Notes: generated by a model from the sequence alone, not told the origin. A DNA stretch of 54,713 bases from Symbiodinium natans (GCA_905221605.1 CAJNDS010002082.1:640001-694713), one strand, 5' to 3'; positions 21,361-32,439 are shown, counted from the stretch's first letter. Numbers and translations: made by a program.

Positions 21361-22265
21361 GGGCCGGGTTTAAATTCATGATGTTGTGGAAAAGTTCCAG
21401 CGATCTTGCTCTATTCACAGGCTGGCACTCTAACAACAGCATCCTGTAGGCTTCCACACCGTTCTCTTCTGTCGCGCGGCGAACCACACGATACGGTCTG
21501 CCTTTGGTGTAAGACGCGAAAATGCTGCACAACTTCCTGCTTTGCGTTTTGGCCTCATCAGTCATATCTTTCATGTCCAGCACTTCATTCTTCCTTAGGT
21601 CGTTCTCCACGAGGCCCATGGTTTCCACAGGGTCTTCATCCATAGCGCCAAGCCAGACTCGAAGTCGTTGCTTGAACTCCATGAAACCATTCTTCTCTTC
21701 TTGCCGGAGAAAATACTTCTGGAGGCTTGATGAGTTTGTGAAGCTCAACGTCACCTGGCTTTCTTCCTTTCACTGCTCTCTCTAGGCTGCTTCCGATCTC
21801 CTCGAAAGTTGTCACTGCTGTTTCCTGTGCTTGAAGCAAAGTTTGCTGTGACTCTGCACTCTGCTGCTGAATTGCCTGCAGTGTGTTGCTGAAGCTTGCT
21901 GTTATGCTCTGCCCTCGGGCTGCGCCTGCTGCTGCAGTGCTCCTCAACTCTTCTGCTAAGGTTTGTATTCCTTGAAGCGTTTGCTGATTGATTTCTGCAA
22001 GTCTCTGTAGTGCATCTTCCATTCCTTTGGCTGCTTGCAAGTTGCTGTACACAAGCACAACAAGAAAAAGTGTCTTGCACTGTCTCCTCACTTCTACTCT
22101 TCTTCTCCTGCTTTTCCTTCTGGGTTCTTTCGCTCTCTTCGTTCTTTTCTGTACTGCTGTAAAGAGCAATCGTGAGAGGTACGATAGGATGATCCAAGTA
22201 ACCATTCCTAGAGGTGTTCCTGCGAACACTATGAGACGAATTCCTTCAAACACTAAGCTGTGCAC
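21361..22265 (-). pseudogene. Ty1/copia gag, N-terminal half (5' half of the split element)
   Basis: Two frames overlap. The upstream one (22265-21690) has a basic cytosolic stretch between two hydrophobic segments (MVTWIILSYLSRLLFTAV, then FLVVLVYSNLQAAKGM), a Gln/Ser-rich helix and KLIKPPEVFSPARREE. The downstream one (21690-21361) continues MEFKQRLRVWLGAMDEDP, YRVVRRATEENGVEAYRMLL and RSLELFHNIMNLNPA. One frameshift near 21700 separates them. The sequence stops being gag at 21361-21357, exactly where the plus-strand fragment at 14227 would continue. Gag forms the particle of the element. Confidence 0.75.
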
Positions 22266-22342
22266 GACGTCGTGAAACTTCTTTTCTAGTTGTTCGAACT
22301 GTTCCTTGAAAGGGGTCTTTTCTACATTGTGAAACTTTCCTT

Positions 22343-22543
22343 CTACAGGCGCCTAGGAGCGTAGCCGGGCTCAAGGCTCTCATTTTCTTCACTCATGTAC
22401 ATGTCGATGCTCCTAATCGTGTAGGCACTCATGAAGTCCTGGTTCACGGAGTACTCGTAGTTCTTCTGAGAATGTGTATTGGGCTTTCCTGGGAGGCTCG
22501 TCCACACAACCATCAACTCACTCTCGTCACGCTCGGAAATCAC
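22343..22543 (-). CDS. small ORF between membrane ORFs and gag, unrecognised
   Basis: A 66-aa frame (SAYTIRSIDMYMSEENESLE) lies between the second membrane ORF and gag. It may be part of a larger broken N-terminal region of the element. No domain is seen. Confidence 0.2.
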   Translation of the reverse strand: MISERDESELMVVWTSLPGKPNTHSQKNYEYSVNQDFMSAYTIRSIDMYMSEENESLEPGYAPRRL

Positions 22544-22582
22544 CTTTCTCCCACGTAGGATCTGCCATCTCCAAGGGCAAGT

Positions 22583-22945
22583 TCATCCTTGGCCCTTCCG
22601 GGTCCGCCACGGATTCTCTTCAAAGCCATATCTTCCCGGAGTCATGCTCATCCCGCACAAAATGGCGGCGAGGCTCCCCACGGCAAAACCAACTAGCACC
22701 ATGCCTGCTGCCATTCCGTAGAACCTCAGATTCCTTTTCTTCACTTCCTGAATCTTGTATCGTTCAGGGAAGCAATCGAAGCAAGGGGTGAAATCCCTCA
22801 CTGTTCCATCAGCAACCGTCTGGTTCCTGTGACCACAATCTCGTTCGTGGTACCTTCTTCCTGCTCTTGTTGCTATCCGGACTGTGGGGAGGTACTCGAA
22901 GATCTCTCGGACTTCGACATTGCTTCCACATTTGTATCGTCCCAC
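22583..22945 (-). CDS. element-borne single-pass membrane ORF with Cys/His cluster
   Basis: A 120-aa frame has an N-terminal region with spaced Cys and His (RDCGHRNQTVADGT, FTPCFDCFPERYK) followed by one hydrophobic segment (FYGMAAGMVLVGFAVGSLAA, continuing ILCGM). It sits inside the copia 5' half, upstream of gag on the same strand. The Cys spacing suggests metal binding or disulphides. Its role is unknown; it could be a 5' accessory ORF or a separated part of the gag precursor. Confidence 0.4.
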   Translation of the reverse strand: MGRYKCGSNVEVREIFEYLPTVRIATRAGRRYHERDCGHRNQTVADGTVRDFTPCFDCFPERYKIQEVKKRNLRFYGMAAGMVLVGFAVGSLAAILCGMSMTPGRYGFEENPWRTRKGQG

Positions 22946-23046
22946 AAACGAGAGAAGCCACCATGGCTATGAAGACGACTCCTACTGCTGCCAGGTGCAG
23001 CATCATCGCTGCCTCTGGTTCTTGAATCGGCAGCTCCACTACCGGA
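22809..23046 (-). CDS. small membrane ORF directly after the 5' LTR
   Basis: The open frame runs from the LTR boundary, starting at or after the LTR end (in-frame ATG at MMLHLAAVGVVFIAMVAS). It carries one strong membrane segment and a basic Ser/Arg tail (KQCRSPRDLRVPPHSPDSNK). It overlaps the next frame, so it may be its frameshifted N-terminus. Confidence 0.35.
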
Positions 23047-23179
23047 TGGGACACTCCGCACTTTTCCTGGGTTCGCTGCGGCGTGTGTCCTAGTTCGAGC
23101 CTATCGTCGACAAGACGTTAGTTCTGGGGCTCTTGTGTGCATTTCACATGCACCTGGTGCACAGCTTCCTGTACTGCAG
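23047..23179 (-). repeat. 5' LTR of the split copia element, 5' end missing
   Basis: Reverse complement of 16981-17121 from CTGCAGTACAGG to GTCCCA; the first ~14 bp of the LTR (TGTTAAACATCTCT) are absent, replaced by TGACA-type repeat. Differences from the 3' LTR are about six transitions and one 4-bp indel. The internal region starts at 23046 with TCCGG; no clear tRNA primer site is recognised. Confidence 0.8.
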
Positions 23180-23182
23180 TCC

Positions 23183-23262
23183 TGTCATTCGCCGTAGGTC
23201 CAGGGAGCAAATTGACGAGAATGACAAGAATGACGAAAATGACAAGCATGACGAGCCAAAAA
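23183..23262. repeat. TGACAAGAATGAC repeats beside the 5' LTR
   Basis: ATGACAAGAATGACGAAAATGACAAG-like units (about 6) adjoin the truncated LTR edge. They match the family that dominates 17150-18810, so both ends of the copia element border this repeat. Confidence 0.85.
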
Positions 23263-23455
23263 GACAAACATGCGCAAGGCAGCAGGCCATCGGCCGGCAT
23301 CCGATGAGCATCAGCGGGCAGGAGGATGAGCATCGGCAGGCGGGCAGTTCCCGCGGCCCGGGCGGGCCTGGAGCGCAACCCAAAGCGGGCCATCAGCTGG
23401 CAAGCAGATGAGCATCGGCGGAGCCGGATGAGCATCATGAGCATTAGACGGAGCC

Positions 23456-23821
23456 TCATGTGGTGGACGGAGGGATGGAATAAGATGCTTGCGCGGGCCA
23501 GTGCACCAGAAGTGGACCGAGCAATGGCCTATGCGCGTTGTTCAGAGTCCGCGAGCCTCCCTCCACAACATCCTGGAGCCTAATAATTTGAGGAGAAACA
23601 AACTCTTCCACCTGCCCGACGAAGCGCTGGGGAGCATTGGCCTCCGCCTGGTCAGCTGGAGCAGCTGCTGGTGTTGCCTTGGGGTCTGTTTTGGCCTTCG
23701 CCTTGCGCGCCTCTGCCAAGGGCTGCGCCACGCTTGCCCAAAAAAGCTGAGCGCCCTCCGTTCCCACGGCCTGTTCTAGGCGCAGATGCACGTGCAAAAG
23801 GAGCGTGTAAAAGAGCATCAA
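23456..23821 (-). CDS. hypothetical ORF downstream of a spliced-leader-like relic
   Basis: The 121-aa minus frame has a short hydrophobic start and an Ala/Lys/Pro-rich middle (LAEARKAKAKTDPKATPAAA), then VEEFVSPQIIRLQDVV. It follows, 110 bp downstream on the same strand, a 12-base match to the 3' end of the dinoflagellate spliced leader, so it could derive from a retroposed mRNA. No family recognised. Confidence 0.3.
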   Translation of the reverse strand: MMLFYTLLLHVHLRLEQAVGTEGAQLFWASVAQPLAEARKAKAKTDPKATPAAAPADQAEANAPQRFVGQVEEFVSPQIIRLQDVVEGGSRTLNNAHRPLLGPLLVHWPAQASYSIPPSTT

Positions 23822-23930
23822 ACGACTTGCACATGAGCATCAGCGACAGGTGTTGCAAATGAAAAAAACAGGCAACTTGCACATCAGCGTCAAAAGATGT
23901 GAAAAACGCAGAGCTCTTTTTCACTCCACG

Positions 23931-23942
23931 CTTGAGCCAAAA
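23931..23942 (-). other. possible spliced-leader relic
   Basis: TTTTGGCTCAAG on the minus strand equals the last 12 bases of the 22-nt dinoflagellate spliced leader. Relic leaders in genomic DNA are known marks of re-integrated mRNAs in this group. The base before it does not match, so chance cannot be excluded. Confidence 0.4.
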
Positions 23943-23949
23943 CACACAA

Positions 23950-25090
23950 GGTGTTCGGCAAGTCTCTCGCAGAGTCAGCGCAGCTTCACTTTCGTGAATT
24001 CCATCTCAACTTTGTTAAACAAAGAAGGAACACATGCAAACGTCCTAGTGCTTCTCAGGACTTCAGTGCTTCAGCAAAACAAACACAAACACTCCCGTGC
24101 ACAGCCACTCTGCTCGAACCTAGTACGACGACACGAGCGAAGCGAGGGTCGGCGGTCAAGGTCTGAAGAGCAAACTCAGAGCAACACGCACTTCTTCAAG
24201 GGATGCCCTAAAGCATCTCCAGTGCTTCTCTGCTCATCATGCACACTTCAAGCAACTCCAAACAAGCTCAAAGCAAGCTCAAATGTCTGTTCTTCCCAAA
24301 GCAAGCAACAGGTTTCAAACGTAGTTTCACGGAAGTCAAAAACTTTCTGCACACAAGCGAGCGCATTCGCGGCCAGAGGCCAAAAGGAAAGGCGAAATGA
24401 AAAGGCCTGGAATTGGTGGCTGAACAGTGTCAGCTGCTGGGCTGCCAGTGGCTCAACTTTTGCCAACAGCAGCCTCTACTGGTCTACAGGCTCTACCGGC
24501 GGGTTAGACCCTGTCCAGACTGGTCACACCAAGTCAGTTCCGGCATGGGCAACCAGTGCCTCTCACCGGCTGGCGTGCGCCCGAGAACTTGGGAAACCCA
24601 TAGTCCTGTTGCACTCCGTGCCAGTAGGTCGGCGTGACCCTGATACAGGAGAAAACAGGAGTCTTGACGAGCAAGAATAGGACCCAACCCTCACCAACAG
24701 CTGCACTGTGGGCAGAAGCCCTCTGGAGTTTGCGGGCCGATTAAACCAAGCCGCTTCGCTTGAGAGACCCATTGCGTCCATTTATGCTTGTGCCCAGAGG
24801 AATCATGTGCCACTGCTGCCCACAGCGAAGGTCTTCCAAAGGCAACAGCTGGCAAAATCCTCCATGAGGGGCCATTGCAAGAACTTGGACGCTGCTGAGC
24901 GAGACCCACAGCTCTTGGCCTGTGCACGGACAAACGCCCCGACGTTGCCTGTACCCAAGTATTAGGATAAGTCCCGTTCCGTGCCGCGACTTTGGCCAAA
25001 GCCTGGAACCGACAATGCAGCTCGTTCTGGAAACAGTGGCTCCAGAAGCTTCCTCTGGAAAGGCTCACAGATATGCTTGCTTGCCAGTTC
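23950..25090. other. no supportable gene
   Basis: A 276-codon plus-strand frame crosses this region but shows no domain and is rich in Ser, Gln and short direct repeats (CAAGCTCAAA). The opposite strand is also open for 190 codons. I take it as non-coding. Confidence 0.35.
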
Positions 25091-25097
25091 CCAAATC

Positions 25098-25340
25098 TTT
25101 TTTTGAACCGTCGCCTCTTTACTACATCAGCAGCGCAGTAGGCCGTCCTTGTGGGTCTCAACACTAGAGGTGAAACAGTCGCAGGCGCGAAAACCGAAAC
25201 AAGCACACACCAAAAACACCACCAAACACAACCACAAAAACCTGCAGCAACCCGCCAAAGCGCCAAACGTCAAACTGTACAAGCCAGCGAGTGAAAAAGA
25301 AGTCGTGACTACAAAGAAGCAACCGCAAGCGTTTTTTTTG
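25098..25340. repeat. tandem duplication, copy 1 (243 bp)
   Basis: Begins at TTTTTTGAACCGTCGCCTCTT and contains CAGCGCAGTAGGCCGTCC, a short CACACC stretch, then CAACCCGCCAAAGCGCCAAA. The same order recurs from 25341, with the CA stretch enormously expanded. Confidence 0.85.
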
Positions 25341-26215
<875 letters not shown>

Positions 26216-26470
26216 TAGGTGTCCCCCGCGCTCAGTACTCGAAGTCGTCGCAGAAATCCAGGTGTAATCAAGCAGCGCAGAGCATGCGGGGGAGTCGCAA
26301 AATGCGAGAGTTTGCCAGATCATCAAAACCACCATCATGAAGCCACTGGTGCAACGAAGGTCAGCACGGAAAGCTGTTAATCGAAGAAGGACAGCGAAGT
26401 TACCGACCAACACGGGCAGGCACCAGGCACACAGTAGCAAAAAGGGAAGGTACAGAGTGGCCAACTTTCC

Positions 26471-26960
26471 CAGAGGAGAGGCAAGGCCAGCACGTGCCCC
26501 ATGGTGGTCAGCCAGTGGGAACTTGTCAGCAAGAACAGCGGGGCACCCCATGGTGGTCAGCCAGTGGAGCAACCCCGAGCAACAGCCAACACAACTTGCG
26601 GCTCCACTATGGAAGCTTGACCCAAAGTTCCCAACACCCAGGCGCACAACTGTGCTCAGTCCGACCACATAGCAAGTAGAACCTGGGGCCGCTAGCAGAG
26701 CCCTTCCAGTTTTCCCAGAGAAAGCCTGCGAGTAGCAACAGCAAAGACTACCAGACAGCAGTCAAACCCTTACTGGCCCGCAGCAAGAGGAAAGGCCAGC
26801 GCGCCCCATGTGGTCAGCCCGTGGGGACTTGACAGCAAGAACAGCGGATGCAAGACCAGCCCAGGGCACCCCATGGTGGTCAGCCAGTGGAGCAACCCCA
26901 AGCAACAGCCAACACAAATTTGCGGTTCGATTATTAAAAGACCGACCCAGAGTCTCAGCC
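26471..26960. repeat. ~160-bp direct duplication
   Basis: The segment 26471-26640 (GGCACCCCATGGTGGTCAGC, CAGTGGAGCAACCCC, AGCAACAGCCAACACAA) recurs at 26786-26960 with small insertions; a shorter internal copy of CATGGTGGTCAGCCAGTGG lies at 26499. Short ORFs on either strand share the duplication. No domain recognised. Confidence 0.75.
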
Positions 26961-27134
26961 ACATACCCAGAAACCGGACACCTTATTGGACATTGCAGAC
27001 ACTCTCCTTCATCTGCCTGAACCTTTACCTTTGGACACCAGGTTTATTGGGCTGCATAACCGTCACCCCCCCCAAAAGTCACAAATACACCAAAACTAAT
27101 TACGGCCCCGCCGCACGTGCAAAGACACTGGTGC

Positions 27135-28050
27135 TCATAACTTAACGAGTCCGGGCTCAGGCGTAAACGCTCCGCATGTCACAGGCGCAGGAGTCCGGGC
27201 GTCCTCTTGGCTGAGCAGCGGAGCAACAGGCAGAGTGGCTGGAATTCCAGCCAGCAAACTGCGGAGTCCATTTCTTGGCATGGACTTTGTCCTCCACTTG
27301 CCAGCTTGCGAGGAGACCACTTCGAGGATCGTCATAGCCCCTCAGGTTGAAAGCCTGGCTGACTTGCGCTCCATGCCTTCCCCTGAAGACCTGAACTGAC
27401 CAGAGTGTATAAGATGGGCCCACGAGTCATGCTAATGCCCTTGGACAACCAATCCAGTGAGTCAATGAGAAAATTCGACAGCCAGTATAACTGGCGAATT
27501 GCGTCCAATGGGGAATTCTCCAGCGGTCTCACGCTGTCGCTTCTTGGACATGTGCAGCAGTGCATCCCAAAGCGGGGGTGGAAGCTCCGCCAGGGCTGGC
27601 TGACTCTGGGCAGTGTATGTTGATTTACCAAGTGGTTGTGCTGATCATCAGACAACAGCAGGCGATTGTAAGGTGCATTGCTTTGGTCTCGCCGCGTTAC
27701 GAAGCTTCTTAGGGGCGACAGCAAACCACATTCTGCGCCTTTCGGAAACTCCTGCCAATTCTGGTGTAAGAAGATGACTGTTGCCCTTGGATAGACCCGA
27801 TGAAGCAGGCCGATAGGCCACGTATTGGCACCCGGCTGAACGGCAATGGATGTGGTGGCACGTTGACGGCTTTCTGCTCCGGGTAGTAATACTGCTCCGA
27901 AGGCTTCTCCTCAACTTCTGCTTCTGATGCCATGGCCAAGAACTGGTAGCCAAGCATATTAACGGGACGCTTAAGTGGCAGGAGGAAGCCACATGTCCAG
28001 CACAAGTTTCATCTCGGAACTTGTTTCTGCACACCTGCTGGGGCTTCACT
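27135..28050 (-). pseudogene. possible broken coding region, unrecognised
   Basis: Minus frames of 98-133 codons overlap. The most coding-like piece, about 27950-27760, reads MASEAEVEEKPSEQYYYPEQ and AVNVPPHPLPF. Others are Ser/Arg-rich. It could be an eroded retroelement segment or an exon; I cannot name it. Confidence 0.2.
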
Positions 28051-28054
28051 TTAG

Positions 28055-29105
28055 CAGTTAGGGTTAATCTCAGCCAGGTAGAGGGTAACCAGGGTCAGGA
28101 CGGTTAGGTTGAGTTAACTCCAATCCCAGGTAGAAGGGAAGGGAAAGAAGTTGAGATTTAACTCAACGCCAAGTAGCTCTCTCTTATATCCATGTTTCAA
28201 AACTGCGCTATGTTGTCGTGTAGTCTCTGGCTGTTTCGTTCACAGGGTAAGTCCTTCTTCCCGGTTTCGGACGTAACTCGCTCCAGAACGCGGCCTAGGA
28301 GGCCCAGGGCTGGCTTTTAGAAGGCCCGAAAGCGCGCGCAAAATCCATGCAAAATCTTTTGGACCATGGTGCGGCCTGGCGGGGTCGAGGTTTGGAAGCT
28401 TCGACTTCCACTGATCAGGTCAAGTGCGTCTGAACTACCGCAAACTGCAGGAGAGACTGCGGTAGAGACGGAGTTTGTATTGTCCAGACACTCAAATCTT
28501 TACAGTAAGCTCAGGAGAGACTACACAGACACTGCGAAAAACCGCCAAATTCCACAGAGACTCTTGTAGAGTCTCCGCAAAGACTCCACAAAAATTCGAC
28601 AGATTCCAGAAATATTCCAAAAGACCAGCCGAAATTTCACCGATGCTGGCAGACTCAACACACCTATGAGTACTGCAAACTCGATTCCGACGATGCTGCA
28701 GGCTCGAGCGAACATTGAAAGATTCCGACGGTCTAGTACAGGGTGTTGTAAGTTAAATCCAGCTCGCAGCAAGCGGTACGCAAAAACTCTGCGTGTCGAG
28801 AGTTTCAGCTCCAAAAAACAAGATCATGACACGAGACTTCAAACCATGACTTGTGCAATTCGAAAGCCCTGGAAAGCAAATCTACCTGCCCTTGCACGAA
28901 TAGCTGGCTGCGCATACCAGCTCAAGCGGAGCCTGAGCCACAAAAAGAAAAGGATCCAGCGACGGCTCGTGTCAGGCCTGTCAAGTGGCATGGAGCTGCG
29001 GCCTCAGCACAGTGTCTCCGAGCGAGCAGCACGAGTCTGCGCGAGCGCTCAGCCCTTTTCACCGCAAGAAGTGAAGACACTCTAGTTGTGCAATGATCTC
29101 ACTGC
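28055..29105. other. no supportable gene
   Basis: Contains GGTTAGGTTGAGTTAAC-type words at 28050-28160 and a stretch of AGACTCCACAAAAATTC-like near-repeats at 28500-28640. ORFs on both strands are short and uncharacterised. Confidence 0.35.
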
Positions 29106-29108
29106 AAT

Positions 29109-29369
29109 TCACGCGGCGACGATCTTTCCTAAGTCCGCTTGACAGTTCTGATAGGCCGCTGTGGCCTTGCTGCAGATTTGGAGCAGCACATTGGTCATGT
29201 CCTCAACGGTTTTACCCCGCTCGGCCATCCTCGGCCAAGTGTCGAAGGAGGGATGTTTTGCCGGTGCCTCGTGGGCTCCACAGAACCACGGCTCTGGGTT
29301 TGTTGCGATCCTCCTCCGGGTCTGCTTGATCTGGGCCAGAACTTCCTGCACAGTTTCACTCCTCTCCAA
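29109..29369 (-). CDS. putative terminal exon, unrecognised protein
   Basis: The 86-codon minus frame (SETVQEVLAQIKQTRRRIAT, EDMTNVLLQICSKATAAYQN, ends DLGKIVAA) has balanced, helix-forming composition unlike its shadows. The stop at 29109 could end a gene. Upstream exons were not found. Confidence 0.35.
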   Translation of the reverse strand: MERSETVQEVLAQIKQTRRRIATNPEPWFCGAHEAPAKHPSFDTWPRMAERGKTVEDMTNVLLQICSKATAAYQNCQADLGKIVAA

Positions 29370-29615
29370 GAATCCCTGATCACCTTGTTGTTGATGCGGG
29401 AGTTCAGTCCGAAATCTCGCTACGCGGGAGTCTTTTCACCTGGTTGGTTCTGCGTTGCCAATAAGACGTGACAGCTCAGGAAAAACATGGTTCAGATCCT
29501 CGAAAACCGTGCGCTGAGGGCACCAAGAACGACAACAAACTTAAAAGCTCACACCCTTCCAACAAGATTTGCGTGAAACTGTTGCTGCTTTTCACTCTGT
29601 AAATCACGAGCTGCA

Positions 29616-29650
29616 CCCAGATTTGCGTGAAACCTGAAGCAGCCAAGAGC
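29616..29650. repeat. dispersed repeat shared with 31768-31800
   Basis: AGATTTGCGTGAAACCTGAAG plus CAGCCAAGAGCCC recurs at 31768 with two changes, and CAGCCAAGAGCCC again at 32021. An AT-rich patch follows at 29690-29790. Confidence 0.75.
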
Positions 29651-29942
29651 CCCCTGCTCCGAAAACCCAGGCTTGCGCTAAACTTGATAAACAAAACTGT
29701 ACACACTGCAATATGATACGTATAAATGATATGCTATGTATGTCTGTATATTTAAATATACACTTATTAAAGCCCATCATCTCTTTAACAAAGTGTAAGC
29801 TTGCAAACTGCTCTGTTGCACGGTAGCTGCTTGTCCAATCGTCCTTTCTCTTCCATGAATCACCCTGCCTGTGGGATTTTTCGGGCGCCTGAAGATTTGC
29901 TGAAAATCCCCCGGTACACAAGCTTTTTTGACCACGCAGCTC

Positions 29943-31499
29943 TCATGTGTCAAGGCTTGCTCTCGGAAAGAGATCCCGCAAAGATGTGCCCAGCAATCTA
30001 GAAATGTCCTTTGCGCTTGGCATCGTCCAACCTCTGTTCTGTGGATTGAGCCTTGTTTCCGGGGCTTTGCCTTGCATCCACACGGCTGAGACAGGCCCCA
30101 CACCTGAGACGAACGTGGGGGCGGCTTGATCGGGGTAGGCATCCCCAGCTTTCTGTTGGAAACCTCGGATGTGCGGGCAACTGGAGGCCGCTTCCTGGTA
30201 AACGAGGATGCAGTCGAAGACCTGAAATGTTGGGCATAATGGACGCAGGACTAGCGCAAAGGGGAAGTCTGCAGGCTTTCTTTGGCGCCTCCACCACTGC
30301 AGTGCAACATCAAGCGTGCGGAATTCGGCTGGCACATCAGCAAAATAGCATTCTCGTATGCCTGGTGTGGGTGGTAGGCCAAGTAGAGGATCTCCCTGCT
30401 CACCAGAAATCATCGATTCCAAGCAGCGGAACGAAACGGCCAATGCGATTAGAATTTCCCAAGCTTTGCCAGACCCATCTTCGGACGACGCCATCTCAAG
30501 CATGTTGAACCACTGGCCCAGCTTCAGCTTCTGCAAATAGAAGCACATCTGTGCTGCATAGCATAGAACCCATTTAATCACCCCCCCCTTCGACAACGTG
30601 GTGAGGCGATCAAAGGTCCGTATAGAATCATCCTCCTGTGCGTCTCCTTCCAGAAACTGTCGTACGAAGCTTCGTAAGAGGAGTGGTGTTGCCGGAGGCT
30701 TGCAGAGCTGTTGGAACCTAGCTCGGAAGTCGTAACGATTCTTGAAACAGCGGAGCAAGGAAGGAATACCTGAAAAGTAGAGAACCTCACCTAGAGCGAG
30801 TGTCTCGCAGCCAGGAATGCGACGCTGTTGCGTCACATTTAGTGACATAGGCATGGCTGCTGTCGTCACACCTCTTGGGGAGATACTACCTGGTTTTCCC
30901 GTGTATTCTGCCACCTGATCTCCAATCGGCTCGTGCGTAGTAAAGACTAAGTATCTGTTTGCCGGACTTAGGAAGACGCTCCGGAGAAAGCAGGCCACTT
31001 TGTCATCTTGCGTTCCTTTTGGCAACAGGAGGTTGAGCTCGTCGATCATCAACACGATGACACCTTTCTGCCCGTCGAGATAGTCTGTTAATGTGCCCTC
31101 GTCGCAAGAAACACTCTGGGTATCAGTGGATGCAGACGGCTGCAGCAAAGTGACTGCAATGGCTCGCAGAAGTGTTTCTAACCGGCTTTCGCCGGACCGT
31201 GGCTGGATTCCAGAGAAGCCGTTGAAACTTATGAAGATTGGACAGTAGTTTTCAATATCTTTCACCTTATCAAAGAGGTGTGCCAACAAAGTCGTCTTGC
31301 CGCCGCGCATGCACCTCGACAACATGAGCGGCGGCACGCGATCTGCACCATTGTCTGACGGCACTGCGTGGGCCCGAATGATGTTCACACATTCGTCGAC
31401 ACAGGTCGTTAGCCCAACCATCCAATCCTCAATCGGCACGCCCGGCCGGGGAATCATTGCCAGAGGCTGAAAGTCTTTCGGGGTCACCTTCTTGATGTC
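29943..31499 (-). CDS. Crinkler-type (CRN/RHS-like) P-loop NTPase, main exon
   Basis: An open frame of about 518 codons. Motifs in order (numbering from the ORF Met at 31508): Walker A-like LSRCMRGGKTTLL (Lys about residue 71), IFISFNGFSGIQ, Walker B VIVLMIDELNLLL (about 150-162), a sensor-like YLVFTTHEP, and GEVLYFSGIPSLLRCF. This set matches the STAND-like NTPase module of Crinkler/RHS-type proteins, which are greatly expanded in Symbiodinium-type genomes; their cellular role is not established. The first Met is doubtful: GATTGTTCCAG/GACATC at 31500/31499 is a good acceptor (AG/G), so the exon probably begins at DIKKVTPKDF and is spliced to the SAM-like exon at 32.2-32.4 kb. No frameshift is seen. 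The C-terminus ends FPRASLDT with no recognised effector domain. Confidence 0.75.
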   Translation of the reverse strand, partial: DIKKVTPKDFQPLAMIPRPGVPIEDWMVGLTTCVDECVNIIRAHAVPSDNGADRVPPLMLSRCMRGGKTTLLAHLFDKVKDIENYCPIFISFNGFSGIQPRSGESRLETLLRAIAVTLLQPSASTDTQSVSCDEGTLTDYLDGQKGVIVLMIDELNLLLPKGTQDDKVACFLRSVFLSPANRYLVFTTHEPIGDQVAEYTGKPGSISPRGVTTAAMPMSLNVTQQRRIPGCETLALGEVLYFSGIPSLLRCFKNRYDFRARFQQLCKPPATPLLLRSFVRQFLEGDAQEDDSIRTFDRLTTLSKGGVIKWVLCYAAQMCFYLQKLKLGQWFNMLEMASSEDGSGKAWEILIALAVSFRCLESMISGEQGDPLLGLPPTPGIRECYFADVPAEFRTLDVALQWWRRQRKPADFPFALVLRPLCPTFQVFDCILVYQEAASSCPHIRGFQQKAGDAYPDQAAPTFVSGVGPVSAVWMQGKAPETRLNPQNRGWTMPSAKDISRLLGTSLRDLFPRASLDT

Positions 31500-31559
31500 C
31501 TGGAACAATCAAATGATAACGTGCTCATGCCACTGAAAGACTAATCAAATGCCGGAACC

Positions 31560-32160
31560 CCAGTGCTCTTCAAGGTCCGCATGCTAAAGGCAAGCGCGAA
31601 GAACGCAGGGTTGACTCCCTTGACCTCACGGACACCTGAAAGTCGAGCCTCAAACGAAAGCAACCGCAACCTGGAGAGCGCAAAGCCAGCGCAAAACAGG
31701 TTGAGCCCCCCACCTTGATCCTAGGACTGACACCCCGTTCTGAAGCATCGGCAAAACACGAAGGGCAACCAGATTTGCATGAACCTGAAGCAGCCAAGAG
31801 CCCTCTGCTCGGAAAGCCCCTCCCGCTCCCCGAACTGCTGCAAGCCAACACAGTGAAGCTTAACGACAAGGGGATCCTTGCTGAGAGGAGAGCATGACCC
31901 CAAAAAGCAAACGGTTGGACCGCACGAAAACGCACGACGACCACGCGGGAGTGCCGCAAGCAAAGGCAACAGCAACAACTGCACAGCCCACACAGCCCGA
32001 AGTGCTGCAAACTCAGGGCAGCCAAGAGCCCACTGCTCCGAAAGCCCCTCCTGCTCCCGGAAGTGTTCACAACAAGCCCGTGAGACAGCTGAACGAGGGG
32101 ATCCTGCGAGATTCCCGTCTGGAGGAGAGAGAGCATGACCCCCAACAACCCAAAAAAACC
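31560..32160. repeat. intron with a ~110-bp internal duplication
   Basis: CAGCCAAGAGCCC, GCTCNGAAAGCCCCTCC and GGGGATCCT ... GGAGAGAGCATGACCCC occur in the same order at 31791-31900 and 32021-32140. It separates the SAM-like exon from the NTPase exon and has no supported coding. Confidence 0.75.
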
Positions 32161-32169
32161 CGGCCTTGG

Positions 32170-32430
32170 CTGTCGCCTTTGACACGGCAGCGATGCGATT
32201 TTCCAGGACTTTGCGCGGCCCCACGGGAATCTTCATGTCTTTCATGTCGTCCGAAGTCAACAGCAACAGCGCGCGGCCTTTGACACTCTCGACCTTCAGA
32301 GTATTTGTAATCTCCTGCACAACCTCCTCGTCTTCGTCGTTGTCGTAGCTCGCCTCTTCCAAGACCGCTCTGATCCAATAACCGACCTGTCCATCCACAC
32401 TGACTCGAAGCGGTTTCCCAACAGAGACAT
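32170..32430 (-). CDS. SAM-like N-terminal domain exon of the Crinkler-type gene
   Basis: The minus frame reads GKPLRVSVDGQVGYWIRAVL, an acidic linker (DNDEDEEVVQEI), then VKGRALLLLTSDDMKDMKIP and GPRKVLENRIAAV. The second half has the helix and Leu/Gly pattern of a SAM domain (…LLLLT.DDM..M.I..GPR..L…), a protein- or RNA-binding fold. The exon lies 0.7 kb upstream of the NTPase exon on the same strand, and this pairing is one I associate with Crinkler/RHS-like proteins. Exact ends are uncertain; a GC-type donor (AAAG/GCGACA or AAG/GCCGGG) is possible. Confidence 0.6.
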
Positions 32431-32439
32431 CACAAGCTG

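Noticed and set aside
23850-24680. 276-codon plus-strand ORF
   Set aside because: No domain, Ser/Gln-rich composition and an equally open opposite strand; no splice or start evidence.
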